Shown here in pieces: positions 38,524 through 48,406 of a DNA stretch of 64,000 bases. The notes beneath the pieces are model-generated. The model saw only the letters and a program-made list of their open reading frames with translations. It did no database searches and had not been told where the DNA came from. Each line of letters starts with the position of its first letter. Position 1 is the first letter of the stretch. Origin of the DNA: Diplonema japonicum. Taxonomy: Eukaryota; Euglenozoa; Diplonemea; Diplonemida; Diplonemidae. Where the stretch lies: the NCBI GenBank assembly GCA_964019335.1, contig OZ025742.1, forward strand, positions 248,001 to 312,000. The letters run 5' to 3'. Made by a program: the position numbers and the translations under genes.

Positions 38524-40488
38524 ATGAATGGAAAGAGAGAGGGATCAGGTGAAGAGGTGAACGATATGACAGTGTTCGTGAAGACGGGAGGCGGGGTTCA
38601 CGATGTGGAAGTGTCGGGGAAGGAGACGGTGGGGATCCTGTACAAGAAGGCGGGGTGTGCTGCTGGTTTACTCGAAGGCAAGTTCGAACTGGTTTGGGAG
38701 GGAGAGGTCCTGGACAGGAACGGGGGTGAAGATATCCAGGAACTCGGGCTCGTGGAGGGCAGCGTGGTCCATGTGGAGGCGAAGATGAGAACCGTTCAGT
38801 TGGAGGAGCTTGAGAGCTCAGAAGTGGTTTCAGAGCTTGAGGAGCTTGTGACAGCTGACCCTGAGCTGGTTCTGGTGGTGGAGGTGGGGAACTCGCCAGC
38901 TGTCGAAGTCTTGTCCATGAAGACGACGGTCCTTCCTTCCGGACTTCGGTTCCTCGTTGTCACCGACTCCACAGGCTGTGTTACAAGGATAGGCTCTTGG
39001 TTTCTTGAAGAGTGCGACCACCTGACGTCTGTTGATCTCATCCTCCCCAATGTTTCCACCATTGATGAAAATCTTTTATATGGGTGCAAAAATCTAGAAA
39101 CCATCAACTTGAATGCGATGACCAATCTTTCTTCCATTGGTGATGGCTTCTTGGAAGGGTGCGTAAAACTAGAAACCATCGACTTGAATGCGATGACCAA
39201 TCTTTCTTCTATTGGTGATTACTTCTTGTCTGAGTGCATAAAACTAGAAACCATCAACTTGAATGCGATGACCAATCTTTCTTCTATTGGTGATCGCTTC
39301 TTGGAAGAGTGCGAAAAACTAGAAACCATCAACTTGAATGCGATGACCAATCTTTCTTCCATTGGTAATCGCTTCTTGTTTAGGTGCGTAAAACTAGAAA
39401 CCATCAACTTGAATGCGATGACCAATCTTTCTTCTATTGGTCATTACTTCTTGTCTGAGTGCATAAAACTAGAAACCATCAACTTGAATGCGATGACCAA
39501 TCTTTCTTCCATTGGTGATCGCTTCTTGTTTGGGTGCGAAAAACTAGAAACCATCAACTTGAATGCGATGACCAATCTTTCTTCTATTGGTCATTACTTC
39601 TTGGAGGGGTGCAAAAAACTAGAAACCATCGACTTGAATGCGATGACCAATCTTTCTTCCATTGGTGATAGCTTCTTGTTTGGGTGCAAAAAACTAGAAA
39701 CCATCAACTTGAATGCGATGACCAATCTTTCTTCTATTGGTTATTACTTCTTGTCTGGGTGCGAAAAACTAGAAACCATCGACTTGAATGCGATGACCAA
39801 TCTTTCTTCTATTGGTGATTACTTCTTGGAGGGGTGCAAAAAACTAGAAACCATCAACTTGAATGCGATGACCAATCTTTCTTCCATTGGTGATTACTTC
39901 TTGGAGGGGTGCAAAAAACTAGAAACCATCGACTTGAATGCGATGACCAATCTTTCTTCCATTGGTGATCGCTTCTTGTTAGGGTGCGTAAAACTAGAAA
40001 CCATCGACTTGAATGCGATGACCAATCTTTCTTCCATTGGTCATTGCTTCTTGTTAGGGTGCGAAAAACTAGAAACCATCGACTTGAATGCGATGACCAA
40101 TCTTTCTTCCATTGGTCATTACTTCTTGGAGGGGTGCGAAAAACTAGAAACCATCGACTTGAATGCGATGACCAATCTTTCTTCCATTGGTCATTACTTC
40201 TTGGAGGGGTGCGAAAAACTAGAAACCATCGACTTGAATGCGATGACCAATCTTTCTTCCATTGGTGATGGCTTCTTGGAAGGGTGCGTAAAACTAGAAA
40301 CCATCAACTTGAATGCGATGACCAATCTTTCTTCCATTGGTGATCGCTTCTTGTTTGGGTGCGAAAAACTAGAAACCATCGACTTGAATACGTTGACCAA
40401 TCTTTCTTCCATTGGTGATGGCTTCTTGTCTGGGTGCGTAAAACTAGAATCTGTCGACTTGAATTTAAAAAGAAAAGTCGGTGTTTAG
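38524..40488 (+). CDS. LRR8: ubiquitin-like domain plus 18 LRRs
   Basis: The protein has 654 residues: ubiquitin-like domain (15-86), acidic linker, cap, 18 repeats, the closing NTLT repeat and the tail KRKVGV. Two adjacent repeats (HYFLEGCEK, at about 40114-40240) are identical. The leader follows the same TTCTTCTTCTTC tract and CTCCTGCAG as LRR3 and LRR6. It is the last member of the array; downstream DNA moves through the zeta/glutaredoxin gene into non-LRR sequence. Confidence 0.85.
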   Translation: MNGKREGSGEEVNDMTVFVKTGGGVHDVEVSGKETVGILYKKAGCAAGLLEGKFELVWEGEVLDRNGGEDIQELGLVEGSVVHVEAKMRTVQLEELESSEVVSELEELVTADPELVLVVEVGNSPAVEVLSMKTTVLPSGLRFLVVTDSTGCVTRIGSWFLEECDHLTSVDLILPNVSTIDENLLYGCKNLETINLNAMTNLSSIGDGFLEGCVKLETIDLNAMTNLSSIGDYFLSECIKLETINLNAMTNLSSIGDRFLEECEKLETINLNAMTNLSSIGNRFLFRCVKLETINLNAMTNLSSIGHYFLSECIKLETINLNAMTNLSSIGDRFLFGCEKLETINLNAMTNLSSIGHYFLEGCKKLETIDLNAMTNLSSIGDSFLFGCKKLETINLNAMTNLSSIGYYFLSGCEKLETIDLNAMTNLSSIGDYFLEGCKKLETINLNAMTNLSSIGDYFLEGCKKLETIDLNAMTNLSSIGDRFLLGCVKLETIDLNAMTNLSSIGHCFLLGCEKLETIDLNAMTNLSSIGHYFLEGCEKLETIDLNAMTNLSSIGHYFLEGCEKLETIDLNAMTNLSSIGDGFLEGCVKLETINLNAMTNLSSIGDRFLFGCEKLETIDLNTLTNLSSIGDGFLSGCVKLESVDLNLKRKVGV

Positions 40489-42067
40489 AAGAAGAAGAAA
40501 AAAAGAGGGGAAAGAAAGAAGAAAAAAGAACACCCTGGCACTGAGAAACATCTTTGTGGAAAAACCAACGAAAAGCAATCCAATACCTCGAAGACACCGG
40601 GGACCTGCTCCCCTCCGCAACAACTCCACAACAACCATCTAACCTGCTGAAGTAGCATGCCGATCAGAAGGCGGCTGAGGCACTTGTCATTTAATCAGAA
40701 TCCCGAGATCCCATCCCTGATCCCCAAATAGAGAGTGTACCATCCTGTTTCTCGAGGAAACAGAGAACCTACCCCCTCCCCACCACAGCACCCGACCAAT
40801 CAGATGCAGCAGTGTGAAAAAAAAAAAAGCCCCCCTCTCCCCAAACAAAACAAACAAACAAACATTTCCCCACCCCCGATAACGTATAATTAAGAAAAGT
40901 ATGGGGGGGAAAGGATACTGAGGTCCGGCACCCTTAGTAGCCAAAAAAAAAAAGAAAGTGTAAAGTGTTAAACAGCCAGCAAAGCTTGTGGAAAGAGAAC
41001 ACCAAGAAAAAAAAAGAGAGAGAAAAAAAGACCAGGACCACCCCCGATAACGTATAATTAAGAATAAAAATTGTGGGGGGGGAAGGATACTGAGGTCTGG
41101 CACCAGCGGATGAGGATGCGGGAAAGAGGGTTGCACTGCTTTCCCTGGAGGAATTTTTTTTATTTTTTTTTATTTATTTTTTTTTTTATATTATTATTAC
41201 CGGATTCGTATTTATATTGTTATCCCCTAAACGCCCAGAGCCTATCTATGGTACCCCCCCCCCCCCCCCCCCCCATTTTCGTTGTTGCTTTAAATACTCA
41301 AAGAAAAAGGGCAGCATGCAACCATAGGAAGGTGCAAGGAAAGGGTAAACGGTACTAAAGTTTTCAATTCCAGGTGCCAGATTCAGATGAGAACACTTAA
41401 CTATGTGTGTAAGAGGGGGGTTGAGGGTGTACTTTTTATGTCCGATTTTGGGGGGGTCTTGTCGTGGGGGGTCCGTGGAGTTATGGCTGGGCTAAAAAGG
41501 GCAGCATTCAGCCCTATTTGGTGCCCTGAACTCTAGGATTGAGGTCAGTCTGGAGACTTTTTGGGGCTGCGAGATGAAAAAAGCAACTTGTGAGTTTTTT
41601 TTCCAGCTGGGGTAGCATGCCATCATCCTCCCTGGCGTGTTCCTTTTCAGGCTGTGGAAGGAAGCCGGAATGCTCCAGCAGTTCCTCCTGCAGGTCAAGC
41701 AGGAGTGCATCTTGTTTTCGTATAGCTTCTGATGGAGCCCCAGGGAACAAGCCCCCCTCTCCCCAAACAAAACAAAACAAACAAACATTTCCCCACCCCC
41801 GATAACGTATAATTAAGAAGGAAAAATTATGGGGAGGGGAAGGATACTGAGGACTTTTGAGGAATATTTGTTGTTACCTCAAGTTAGTTACCGTTCTTGC
41901 TGAGCGCCGTTTGACTTTGTCACCTTGATGTTAAAAGATCGACCTTTTTTATTCTTCTTCTTTTTTTATTTTTTATTTTCTTCTGATGACCGTGGTGGTC
42001 GAGCTTTCTTTACCTCTCCACTTTCGGGGCGAAGTTTAACAAGGGTGACCGCTGTGTCACATTCCGC
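40489..42067. other. LRR8 3' spacer with truncated PiggyBac relic
   Basis: There is no gene. It starts as the LRR1-type spacer. At about 41149 it switches to a PiggyBac end (ACCGGATTCG from 41199; minus-strand transposase remnant 41492-41750), which is cut at about 41748 by a third ATAACGTATAATTAAG motif (41791-41853). It then resumes as the upstream region of the zeta gene. A C-run of about 20 bases lies at 41254-41274. Confidence 0.6.
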
Positions 42068-42226
42068 ATGGCACCACTAAAATCGAGTCCCCCCTCCCCC
42101 TTCTTTTTTCCAGTGTGTCTTCTCTTTTTGTTGTTCTTCTTTCACAAGCATTATTATTGTGCGCCTGTGGTGTGGGTTTACCTTCAACACGAATACAGGG
42201 GGTGGGGGAAGAAGAAGAAAAAAAAA

Positions 42227-43600
42227 ATGGCGCCGGTGGGAGCATCAACGCCAACACAGTGCAAGTACCTGCCGATTTGGCATCAGAGGATAATGGAAGA
42301 GTCGGAGCTAAGCCGGGAGAAGAAGAACAAAATGCTCATATTTTTCAAGGGGCTGTTGGTGGCTCTCCTGCGGTGCAAACCGCGCAACCCCATCAGCTTC
42401 TGTGAGAAGTACGTTGAAGAAAAAGTAGAAGGCGACGAACTAGAAACCAGCCTGTGCAGAAGCTGGAGGGGAGACTTCAACACCTACGACTTCACCAGAG
42501 ACACCTCAGACGTGTTCCAAGTAAATAACCGAGATGTCTATGGGGAGTACGAGACTATTAGAAAAACCCTCGACTTCAACTACCACGGTAACTACTCAAA
42601 AACCCGACAAGCAGTCCAAGACATAGCGGTCTCCGACGTTGTCCTGGGCGGTGAACTCAAATCCGAACCCTGGCTCGTCTACACAGCAGGAGCAATGGGG
42701 GCTGGGAAGTCCCATGTTATCAGGTGGATGTCCGACCACGGGTATTTCCCACTACCGGACATCGTTCAAATAGACCCCGATCGGTTCAAAGAAATGCTCC
42801 CAGAATGGCAGGGCTACGTGGAGCATGACCCCATGCAAGCTGGGGGTAGAATGCGCAAGGAATCCGGGTATCTAGTTGAAATCGCACAGCACAAGGCAAT
42901 GGACATGGGCAAGAACGTGTGGGTGGACGGGTCCCTGCGGGACGGGGAGTGGTACGCAAGGCAGCTAAAGATCATCAAGGAAAAATACCCGCATTACAGG
43001 GTGGCCATCATACACGTGTTGGCGGACTTCGACATCGTTGTGAACAGAGCAGATGAACGAGGGGTGTCGACTGGGAGGTACGTACCTGTTGAGGAGATCA
43101 AGGACAGTTTTGAAAGAGTCCCTCTTGTTGTTGAGGAACTCTCAAAGTTGTGCGATTTCGTTGCGCACATCCGTAACAACGGAGGCGATCCAAAGCTTGA
43201 GGTATACTGTCACGACAGCGAACGACACACCGCCGGGGACTGGGAGGCCGTTCGTAACCGGTTCGCCACCCACAACGAACTGACCCAAAGCTGGTCCGCG
43301 CACGTCCACGAAACCCTGCGCACCCACGACGTCGTCCTGTTCACGAAATCCTACTGTAGTTACTGTAAGAAGGTCATCAAGCTGCTACACGACTACGTAG
43401 ATCTTCCTGGTGCGCTTCACATTGTGGAGCTGGACACCCTTGCCATAGGCGGGGTTGGCATACAGCTGGAGCTCGGAAAGATTACAGGCGTGCGCACTGT
43501 TCCTCTGTTATTCTACAAGGGTGTTTTTCGTGGGACGTGTGACGACGTCAAGAACCATGTTAAAAACTGCACAACCTCTGAGTTGTTTTGCGTGGAATAA
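42227..43600 (+). CDS. Zeta-toxin-like kinase fused to a glutaredoxin domain (intact copy)
   Basis: The product has 457 residues. The start is the ATG after an A-run; the open frame upstream (from 42068) is a pyrimidine tract and more likely leader. Residues 155-162 are the P-loop GAMGAGKS. They are followed by VQIDPDRF, a WVDGSLRDGEW segment and an Arg-containing RADERGVSTGRY, the order expected for the zeta-toxin/UNAG-kinase fold (PF06414-like). In bacteria these enzymes phosphorylate UDP-N-acetylglucosamine; eukaryotic substrates are not established. The C-terminal 100 residues form a glutaredoxin with a dithiol CSYC motif (Cys377, Cys380), a cis-Pro TVP loop and a GTCDDV-type glutathione-site motif. 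There is no signal peptide. Two truncated copies upstream lack the glutaredoxin part. The fusion suggests redox control of the kinase; the role is unknown. Confidence 0.8.
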   Translation: MAPVGASTPTQCKYLPIWHQRIMEESELSREKKNKMLIFFKGLLVALLRCKPRNPISFCEKYVEEKVEGDELETSLCRSWRGDFNTYDFTRDTSDVFQVNNRDVYGEYETIRKTLDFNYHGNYSKTRQAVQDIAVSDVVLGGELKSEPWLVYTAGAMGAGKSHVIRWMSDHGYFPLPDIVQIDPDRFKEMLPEWQGYVEHDPMQAGGRMRKESGYLVEIAQHKAMDMGKNVWVDGSLRDGEWYARQLKIIKEKYPHYRVAIIHVLADFDIVVNRADERGVSTGRYVPVEEIKDSFERVPLVVEELSKLCDFVAHIRNNGGDPKLEVYCHDSERHTAGDWEAVRNRFATHNELTQSWSAHVHETLRTHDVVLFTKSYCSYCKKVIKLLHDYVDLPGALHIVELDTLAIGGVGIQLELGKITGVRTVPLLFYKGVFRGTCDDVKNHVKNCTTSELFCVE

Positions 43601-43782
43601 TAATTAAAAAGTTTTTTCGAGGGGGGGGTTCTTTTTAAGGGAACAAGAACAGAGTGAATTTAAAAAAAAAAAAAGAAAGAAGAATTTAAAAAAAAAAAAA
43701 AAAACTCACCCACTCTTGTCCCTGTAGTACACTCTGCGTCACGGGACTCAGTTGCTGGGGAGAGAGAACCAGAAGGAGATAT
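43601..43782. other. Spacer after the zeta/glutaredoxin gene
   Basis: There is no gene. It holds G- and A-runs, then AACCAGAAGG just before the microsatellite. Confidence 0.4.
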
Positions 43783-43980
43783 GTTTTTGTTTTTATTTTT
43801 ATTTTTATTTTTATTTTTATTTTTATTTTTATTTTTATTTTTATTTTTATTTTTATTTTTATTTTTATTTTTATTTTTATTTTTATTTTTATTTTTATTT
43901 TTATTTTTATTTTTATTTTTATTTTTATTTTTATTTTCTATTTTCTATTTTTATTTTCTATTTTCTATTTTTATTTTTTT
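43783..43980. repeat. (ATTTTT)n microsatellite
   Basis: About 24 copies of a 6-bp A-plus-five-T unit run to about 43937, followed by a variant tail with CTATTTT interruptions. It produces long Phe/Tyr and Phe/Leu pseudo-frames that are not genes. Confidence 0.9.
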
Positions 43981-44561
43981 CTGTTCTACTTTCACGCAAC
44001 GAATTAACGATAAAAAAAAACAAAAAACTCTAACTTTTATGTGCCACATTTCTTCCCTCCTAAAAGAAATGCGCATTTCTTTCTTCAAACCCCCCCCCCC
44101 CCCCTTTCTTTTCAGGATGAACTAGAAATATTCGTTATTTGTAATTATCTATAAAAAGTGAAAAGAAATGAAGAAGAGAAAAAAAAAACTGTAATCTGAT
44201 ACGCACAGAATAAAAAAAGATTTCCTTCCCGCTCTCTCCCCCTTCTTTTCCCATGGTGCCAAACGATGAAGATGTGAGGTGGGGTCAACAAAACACCAAT
44301 TTTGTCTCCAATCTCCTTTCTGTTTTGTGTTATCTTTCTCAGGGGAAGGGGGTCAAAGAAGCACTAGTTCTGGTTCTTACCAGCCCCTCCTTCCCTCCCC
44401 CCCCCTTTTTTTTCTGGTTAGTTGTACAAAAGAAAACATTCGAGGGAGAGAGGGAAAGATGGCGGAAAAGAAATAAGATCAGAACCGTCTTTACAAGACT
44501 TTACTTACACATTCCAGTGTCATGATCCCAAAGAACCCCCTTTTTTATTCTTTTTTTTTTT
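43981..44561. other. Gene-free simple-sequence spacer
   Basis: Homopolymer-rich sequence. A 90-codon frame at 44253-44525 starts at an ATG after a pyrimidine tract but runs through C- and T-runs and has no recognised similarity. Confidence 0.4.
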
Positions 44562-44579
44562 TTAACCATTAAGCCCACA
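44562..44579 (+). repeat. PiggyBac element P2, left TTAA and inverted end
   Basis: TTAA at 44562-44565, then CCATTAAGCCCACA at 44566-44579. It pairs with the right end at 45962-45975 with one mismatch. Confidence 0.7.
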
Positions 44580-45975
44580 GGCAAAAAACCGAAAAAAGCC
44601 CATTTTTGAGGCGATTCCAAAAAATTCAAAAGAATGGCAGCATTTAACCATACAAAGTGTGCTTTTTATGGAGAAATGACCTCTGGAGACATTCAGGTAT
44701 CAGGGTTCCCCTGAACTGGCTTTTGAACTTATGGTTTTGACCCAACACCCTTTTTTGGTAGGGGGGGGGAAGAGGAGTAGAAAAAAGTGTAAAATAAATA
44801 ATAATAAAATGCACTAAAAACCCCTTGTCTATTCTAGCCCAGATTTAGCTTGCGTTTCACACCTCTCTGGCCAGTGGAGGGGGTCCGGGGGTCCATCAGT
44901 GAGTTTCTGGTACTTGTCGGTGTTTCGGGCTCCTGAAGATCATCCTAGGTGATGTCTTCGTTCAGGTGGTAAAGCCAAAAGCAAGGTGTGGAACATTCAT
45001 AGCCAGAGGACCTTCTGGGACCCATGCAATGATGGACTACGCACCTATTATGCTAATTTTTGCAGGAAAATGCTCTTTTGATGCGGTCAAACCTTACATC
45101 CTTCGAGTCTTGTGGTCTCGATGGTGCAGGTTCTTTGCCCATGCATTTACAGAGGCCGTGTGCGATGCATTCTTCCAGTTCATTGAACTTGATGGGGGAA
45201 TTGACGCACTTCGCAAGTACCCAGCAGTTGAAGAGGCTTTTGTCAAGCAGGAACCTTAATATTTTCATCTGTCACCGGCGGCTTTGGACCACTTTGTGTT
45301 GCGTTGGGTGGCAGCGTCGTTCCCATCTACACCCCTCATAAGGGAGGTGTAGGTTTCAACGACCTTTGGATGGGAAAGGCGACCCTGGACTTTTTCTTTC
45401 CCTGAGTATGCATAATGGAGTCAGGATCGGTTTTCCAGTAGTCACGGAAGTTGGGACGGGTGGTGAGGTCCATTAACACCCATAGGCCCAGAAACGCTCG
45501 GATTTCGGCTTCCGTGACTCTTTTGTCGATTTTGCGGCGCTCTAGGTGGTTGTTTGTGAATGCTGTCAGGCATCGGAGGGTGTATGGTGTAAAAAACGAA
45601 TAAAAAAGCTGGAGAGGGCTCTTCCCTGTTGGATCGTCTGCTGGTTCGATTACACTGCCTCTTTCCACCCCATTCCCCCCAATTCTTCCACACTTTCCTC
45701 CCCCCAAGTACTACTAGACTCAGAACTACCATTTTCTGACATTTCTTTGCATTCTTCATCACTTACGACCAGCCCTCTGCTCCAGTCGAGTATTCTTCAT
45801 TCTCAAATCATTTCCCCCCGGATTTTCGACCCCTCAAATTCTTAAAATAATGCTGAAAAAGGGCAGCATTTAGCCAAACAAAGTGGAAAAAATCGCGCAA
45901 TGGCGTCAGAAAAGTGAAAGAAAGGTCATAATTTGACCAAAAGGCCTATACATATATGACATGTGGGTTTAATGG
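44566..45975 (-). mobile_element. PiggyBac-family element P2 (1.4 kb, non-autonomous, core deleted)
   Basis: It is bounded by 14-bp inverted ends and TTAA on both sides, the exact target duplication of PiggyBac elements. The minus-strand frame 45336-45707 encodes a transposase N-terminal segment: MPDSIH-type sequence in one frame and, in the other, VTEAEIRAFLGLWVLMDL followed by FRDYWKTDP, the family signature. A second minus-strand fragment (45053-45268) resembles the C-terminal part (LLDKSLFNCWVLAK). The catalytic Asp segments between them are not seen, so the element carries an internal deletion. Confidence 0.7.
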
Positions 45976-45979
45976 TTAA
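45962..45979 (-). repeat. PiggyBac element P2, right inverted end and TTAA
   Basis: TGTGGGTTTAATGG at 45962-45975, then TTAA at 45976-45979. Confidence 0.7.
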
Positions 45980-47741
45980 ATATATATTTCCCCTGTGCTT
46001 AGCGCTCAACTCTAAACAGGGCAAAAAAGTAGGGGGGGGGGGGGGGGGGGGGGTACATCTCTCTTTTTCTCTTTTTTAAATAGGTCCCAACTTACTTCCT
46101 ATGGTTTCACGCCTTTCCCCCCCCCATTTTTTCCCCTGCTCCTTTAAAAAAAAAAGCCCATACTTTTCTACAGACATATTTCACCCTTATCCTTTTTTTG
46201 CTCGGGTGACAAGCGGAGATAGAGAGGGGGGGGGGGGGGAGGAATTAAAAATACCCATTATCCTGATGCTTTTATCGAGGAAACGACGGGAAGAGGGGGG
46301 GAAAAAAAGAAGAAGAAAAAAAAAAGAGGAACTGACCGTTGTTTGTACGTGCTAGGGTAAAACCTGGAGAAGTTTGTCAACCTGAAACACGTTGCCAACG
46401 TTCCCCCTTTTTTTAGATAAGTTAAAGACCCGTTTTTGTGTTTAAAAAAAAAAAAGAAAATAAAACTCCCACAATTTATTGTTTCCAGAGCATCTTCTGG
46501 AACAGAGTCCTTTCCTCCTCCTCCTCCCTTCTCTCCATTGCCGCTTATGGGTTGATCCATTTCCCACATTCGCTGGCTGACATACAATCTTTTAATCTTT
46601 CGCACTTGGATCATTACGGATCTCTCCGGCAGTGTCCAGCTGAAGTAAAAGGCCGCACATACAGCAGTTGACCCAAGATCACAAGTGAAGGTTTTTTTTT
46701 GAGCAAAAAAAGGAAGATGACATATATGGTGTACCTGCTGCCGTTCTTTCAATTGCGATGCTTGTTTTTCCATGAGGGTGGCAGGCTTCGCAACCGGTTG
46801 TAGCGAAAAACAGAGGTCAGAAAGAAATGGTGAGCAAGCGCACTTGTGACCCTGTGTTACAACCCAGGGTCGGGTTACTGTTAAAAGTACTTAGCGAAAA
46901 ATATATGGTGTCACACAGCATAGCCCCGAAAATCCGGTTTTTACACCCCATTATTTGCTTTTTTTTTTTCAAGGGGTTCCTAAGGGTTTTCGGCCTAACA
47001 TGGCCTTTTTCAGAAAAACCAATTCTTAACACTTGCCTGCTCATGTAGAGCTTCGGCATTGGTATCTTTGGAGCCAAACTTGCATCTGTGGAGAATACAT
47101 GGGGGGAGGGGGGGGCAGCCGAAGGTGTTTTTAAACGACATAAGCAACGCTGAAACTGGAAACGAAAAAAAAAAGAAGAAAGAAAAAAAGTGAATTTACA
47201 AATGTTTATCTCTCTCTTCCCTCCCTCCCCTGTCTTTTTTCCATAAAAAAAACACTTTTCTCCCTCCCCTCAAAAAAAAAAAAATAGTCATGTGACACCA
47301 GTTCTGCATTTTTTATTACAGACCTTGGCAGCCCGTAAAAAACGCATTTTTTTTTTTGAAAGGAGTGAAAGAGAAAAGAAGGGAGAAAGTCCCCCCCCCA
47401 AAGAAATGAAGAGAAGGAAGAAGAAGAAAAAGGGCGCACCCCCCTCTCCCCCTTCCCCTGCAATAAAAAGCCCTTATTTCCTCATTCTTATAATTATCTC
47501 TTCTCACCTTGCTCCTTTGCTAACCTTGAAAGTACCATTTCCCCCTCTTTTTTTTTTCTTTTTGGTACGACGCATGAGCGGATGCTCTCGGAGCAGTTGG
47601 GCTGACAGTATAAAAGTTTCCTTACCCCCCCCCCCCCACCCCCCCGCCCATGTGATATTCTTTTTTTTTTCTTTGAAAGGAAGGAGGGAATGAATGATGT
47701 TTCATTCCCTCTCTTTATCCACTTATTCTTTTTAGAAGACG

Positions 47742-47790
<49 letters not shown>

Positions 47791-48006
47791 ATGAACAAGA
47801 AAAAACAATGAAATTGTTATTGCTAAAAAGAGTAGTGGTAGCATTGTTGGGCTTATCCTTCTACAGGTTAATCCCGGCTGTGCACAAACATTTTTTTTTT
47901 CTTTTTTCTTTTTTCTTTTTACACCAGGAAGACCCACCTTCCTCTTGAGTCTAGCACGCCGCATTACAAGCACTGTTTCAGGGGAAAGAGGGGGGAAAAA
48001 GAAGAG

Positions 48007-48041
<35 letters not shown>

Positions 48042-48160
48042 CTCCCTAACCCCAATATCCAGACCACCGATTCCTCAAGAAAGGGGAGATTTGACTAGGA
48101 TCCAAATTTTCTGCTTCGCTGTGCAGAGGAAAAAAAATACGAAAAGATAGTGTAGCAAAC

Positions 48161-48221
<61 letters not shown>

Positions 48222-48225
48222 ATTT
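45980..48225. other. Long gene-free spacer with homopolymer runs
   Basis: I see no supportable gene. Notable simple tracts are a G-run of about 22 bases at 46032-46053, a C-run at 47626-47637, T-runs at 47748-47788, and A-runs at 48011-48039 and 48163-48219. A minus-strand frame at 46258-46773 (171 codons) has a reasonable-looking first half, but its second half crosses several homopolymers and it has no recognised domain. The motif GGCAGCATTTA, seen near PiggyBac ends elsewhere, does not occur here. Confidence 0.4.
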
Positions 48226-48386
48226 ATTTGGTGAAAATAAGATCATATTGATCGTATGATTTTCACGCGTGGTGGCAGTGGTCTAACGAGTGGGTATATG
48301 ACTTCACGAGCGAAGCGAGTGAAGTAACATCAACGAGCTAAACATGCCACCACAAGTGAAAATCTAGGATCTATTTTCACTAAATC
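48226..48386. mobile_element. Fold-back (MITE-like) element
   Basis: Inverted arms GATTTTCACGCGTGGTGGCA (48258-48277) and its complement at 48345-48364 match at 18 of 20 positions. The symmetry extends outward: GTGAAAATAAGATC at 48231-48244 against GATCTATTTTCAC at 48368-48380. An inner stem, CTTCAC with GTGAAG, lies at 48302-48324. The whole thing could fold into a long hairpin of about 160 bases. No coding capacity. Confidence 0.55.
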
Positions 48387-48406
48387 CGTTCTTTTATTTT
48401 AAACGT

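Noticed and set aside
42068-42226. Extending the zeta/glutaredoxin protein upstream to the ATG at 42068
   Set aside because: The extra 53 residues are Phe/Leu/Pro-rich translation of a pyrimidine tract followed by poly-Lys from an A-run. They look like leader sequence, and the ATG at 42227 is a natural start.
43752-44125. Long Phe/Tyr and Phe/Leu frames
   Set aside because: They are translations of the (ATTTTT)n microsatellite and have no gene features.
44253-44525. 90-codon + strand frame after a pyrimidine tract
   Set aside because: It has low-complexity composition with runs of C and T, no AG acceptor before the ATG and no recognisable similarity.
44966-45259. 97-codon + strand frame inside PiggyBac element P2
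   Set aside because: The minus strand of the same stretch resembles the PiggyBac C-terminal region and the element's orientation is minus, so the + frame is probably a shadow.
46258-46773. 171-codon minus-strand frame
   Set aside because: It crosses several homopolymer runs, lacks a recognised domain and lies in a decayed spacer; the first half alone is too weak to call a gene.
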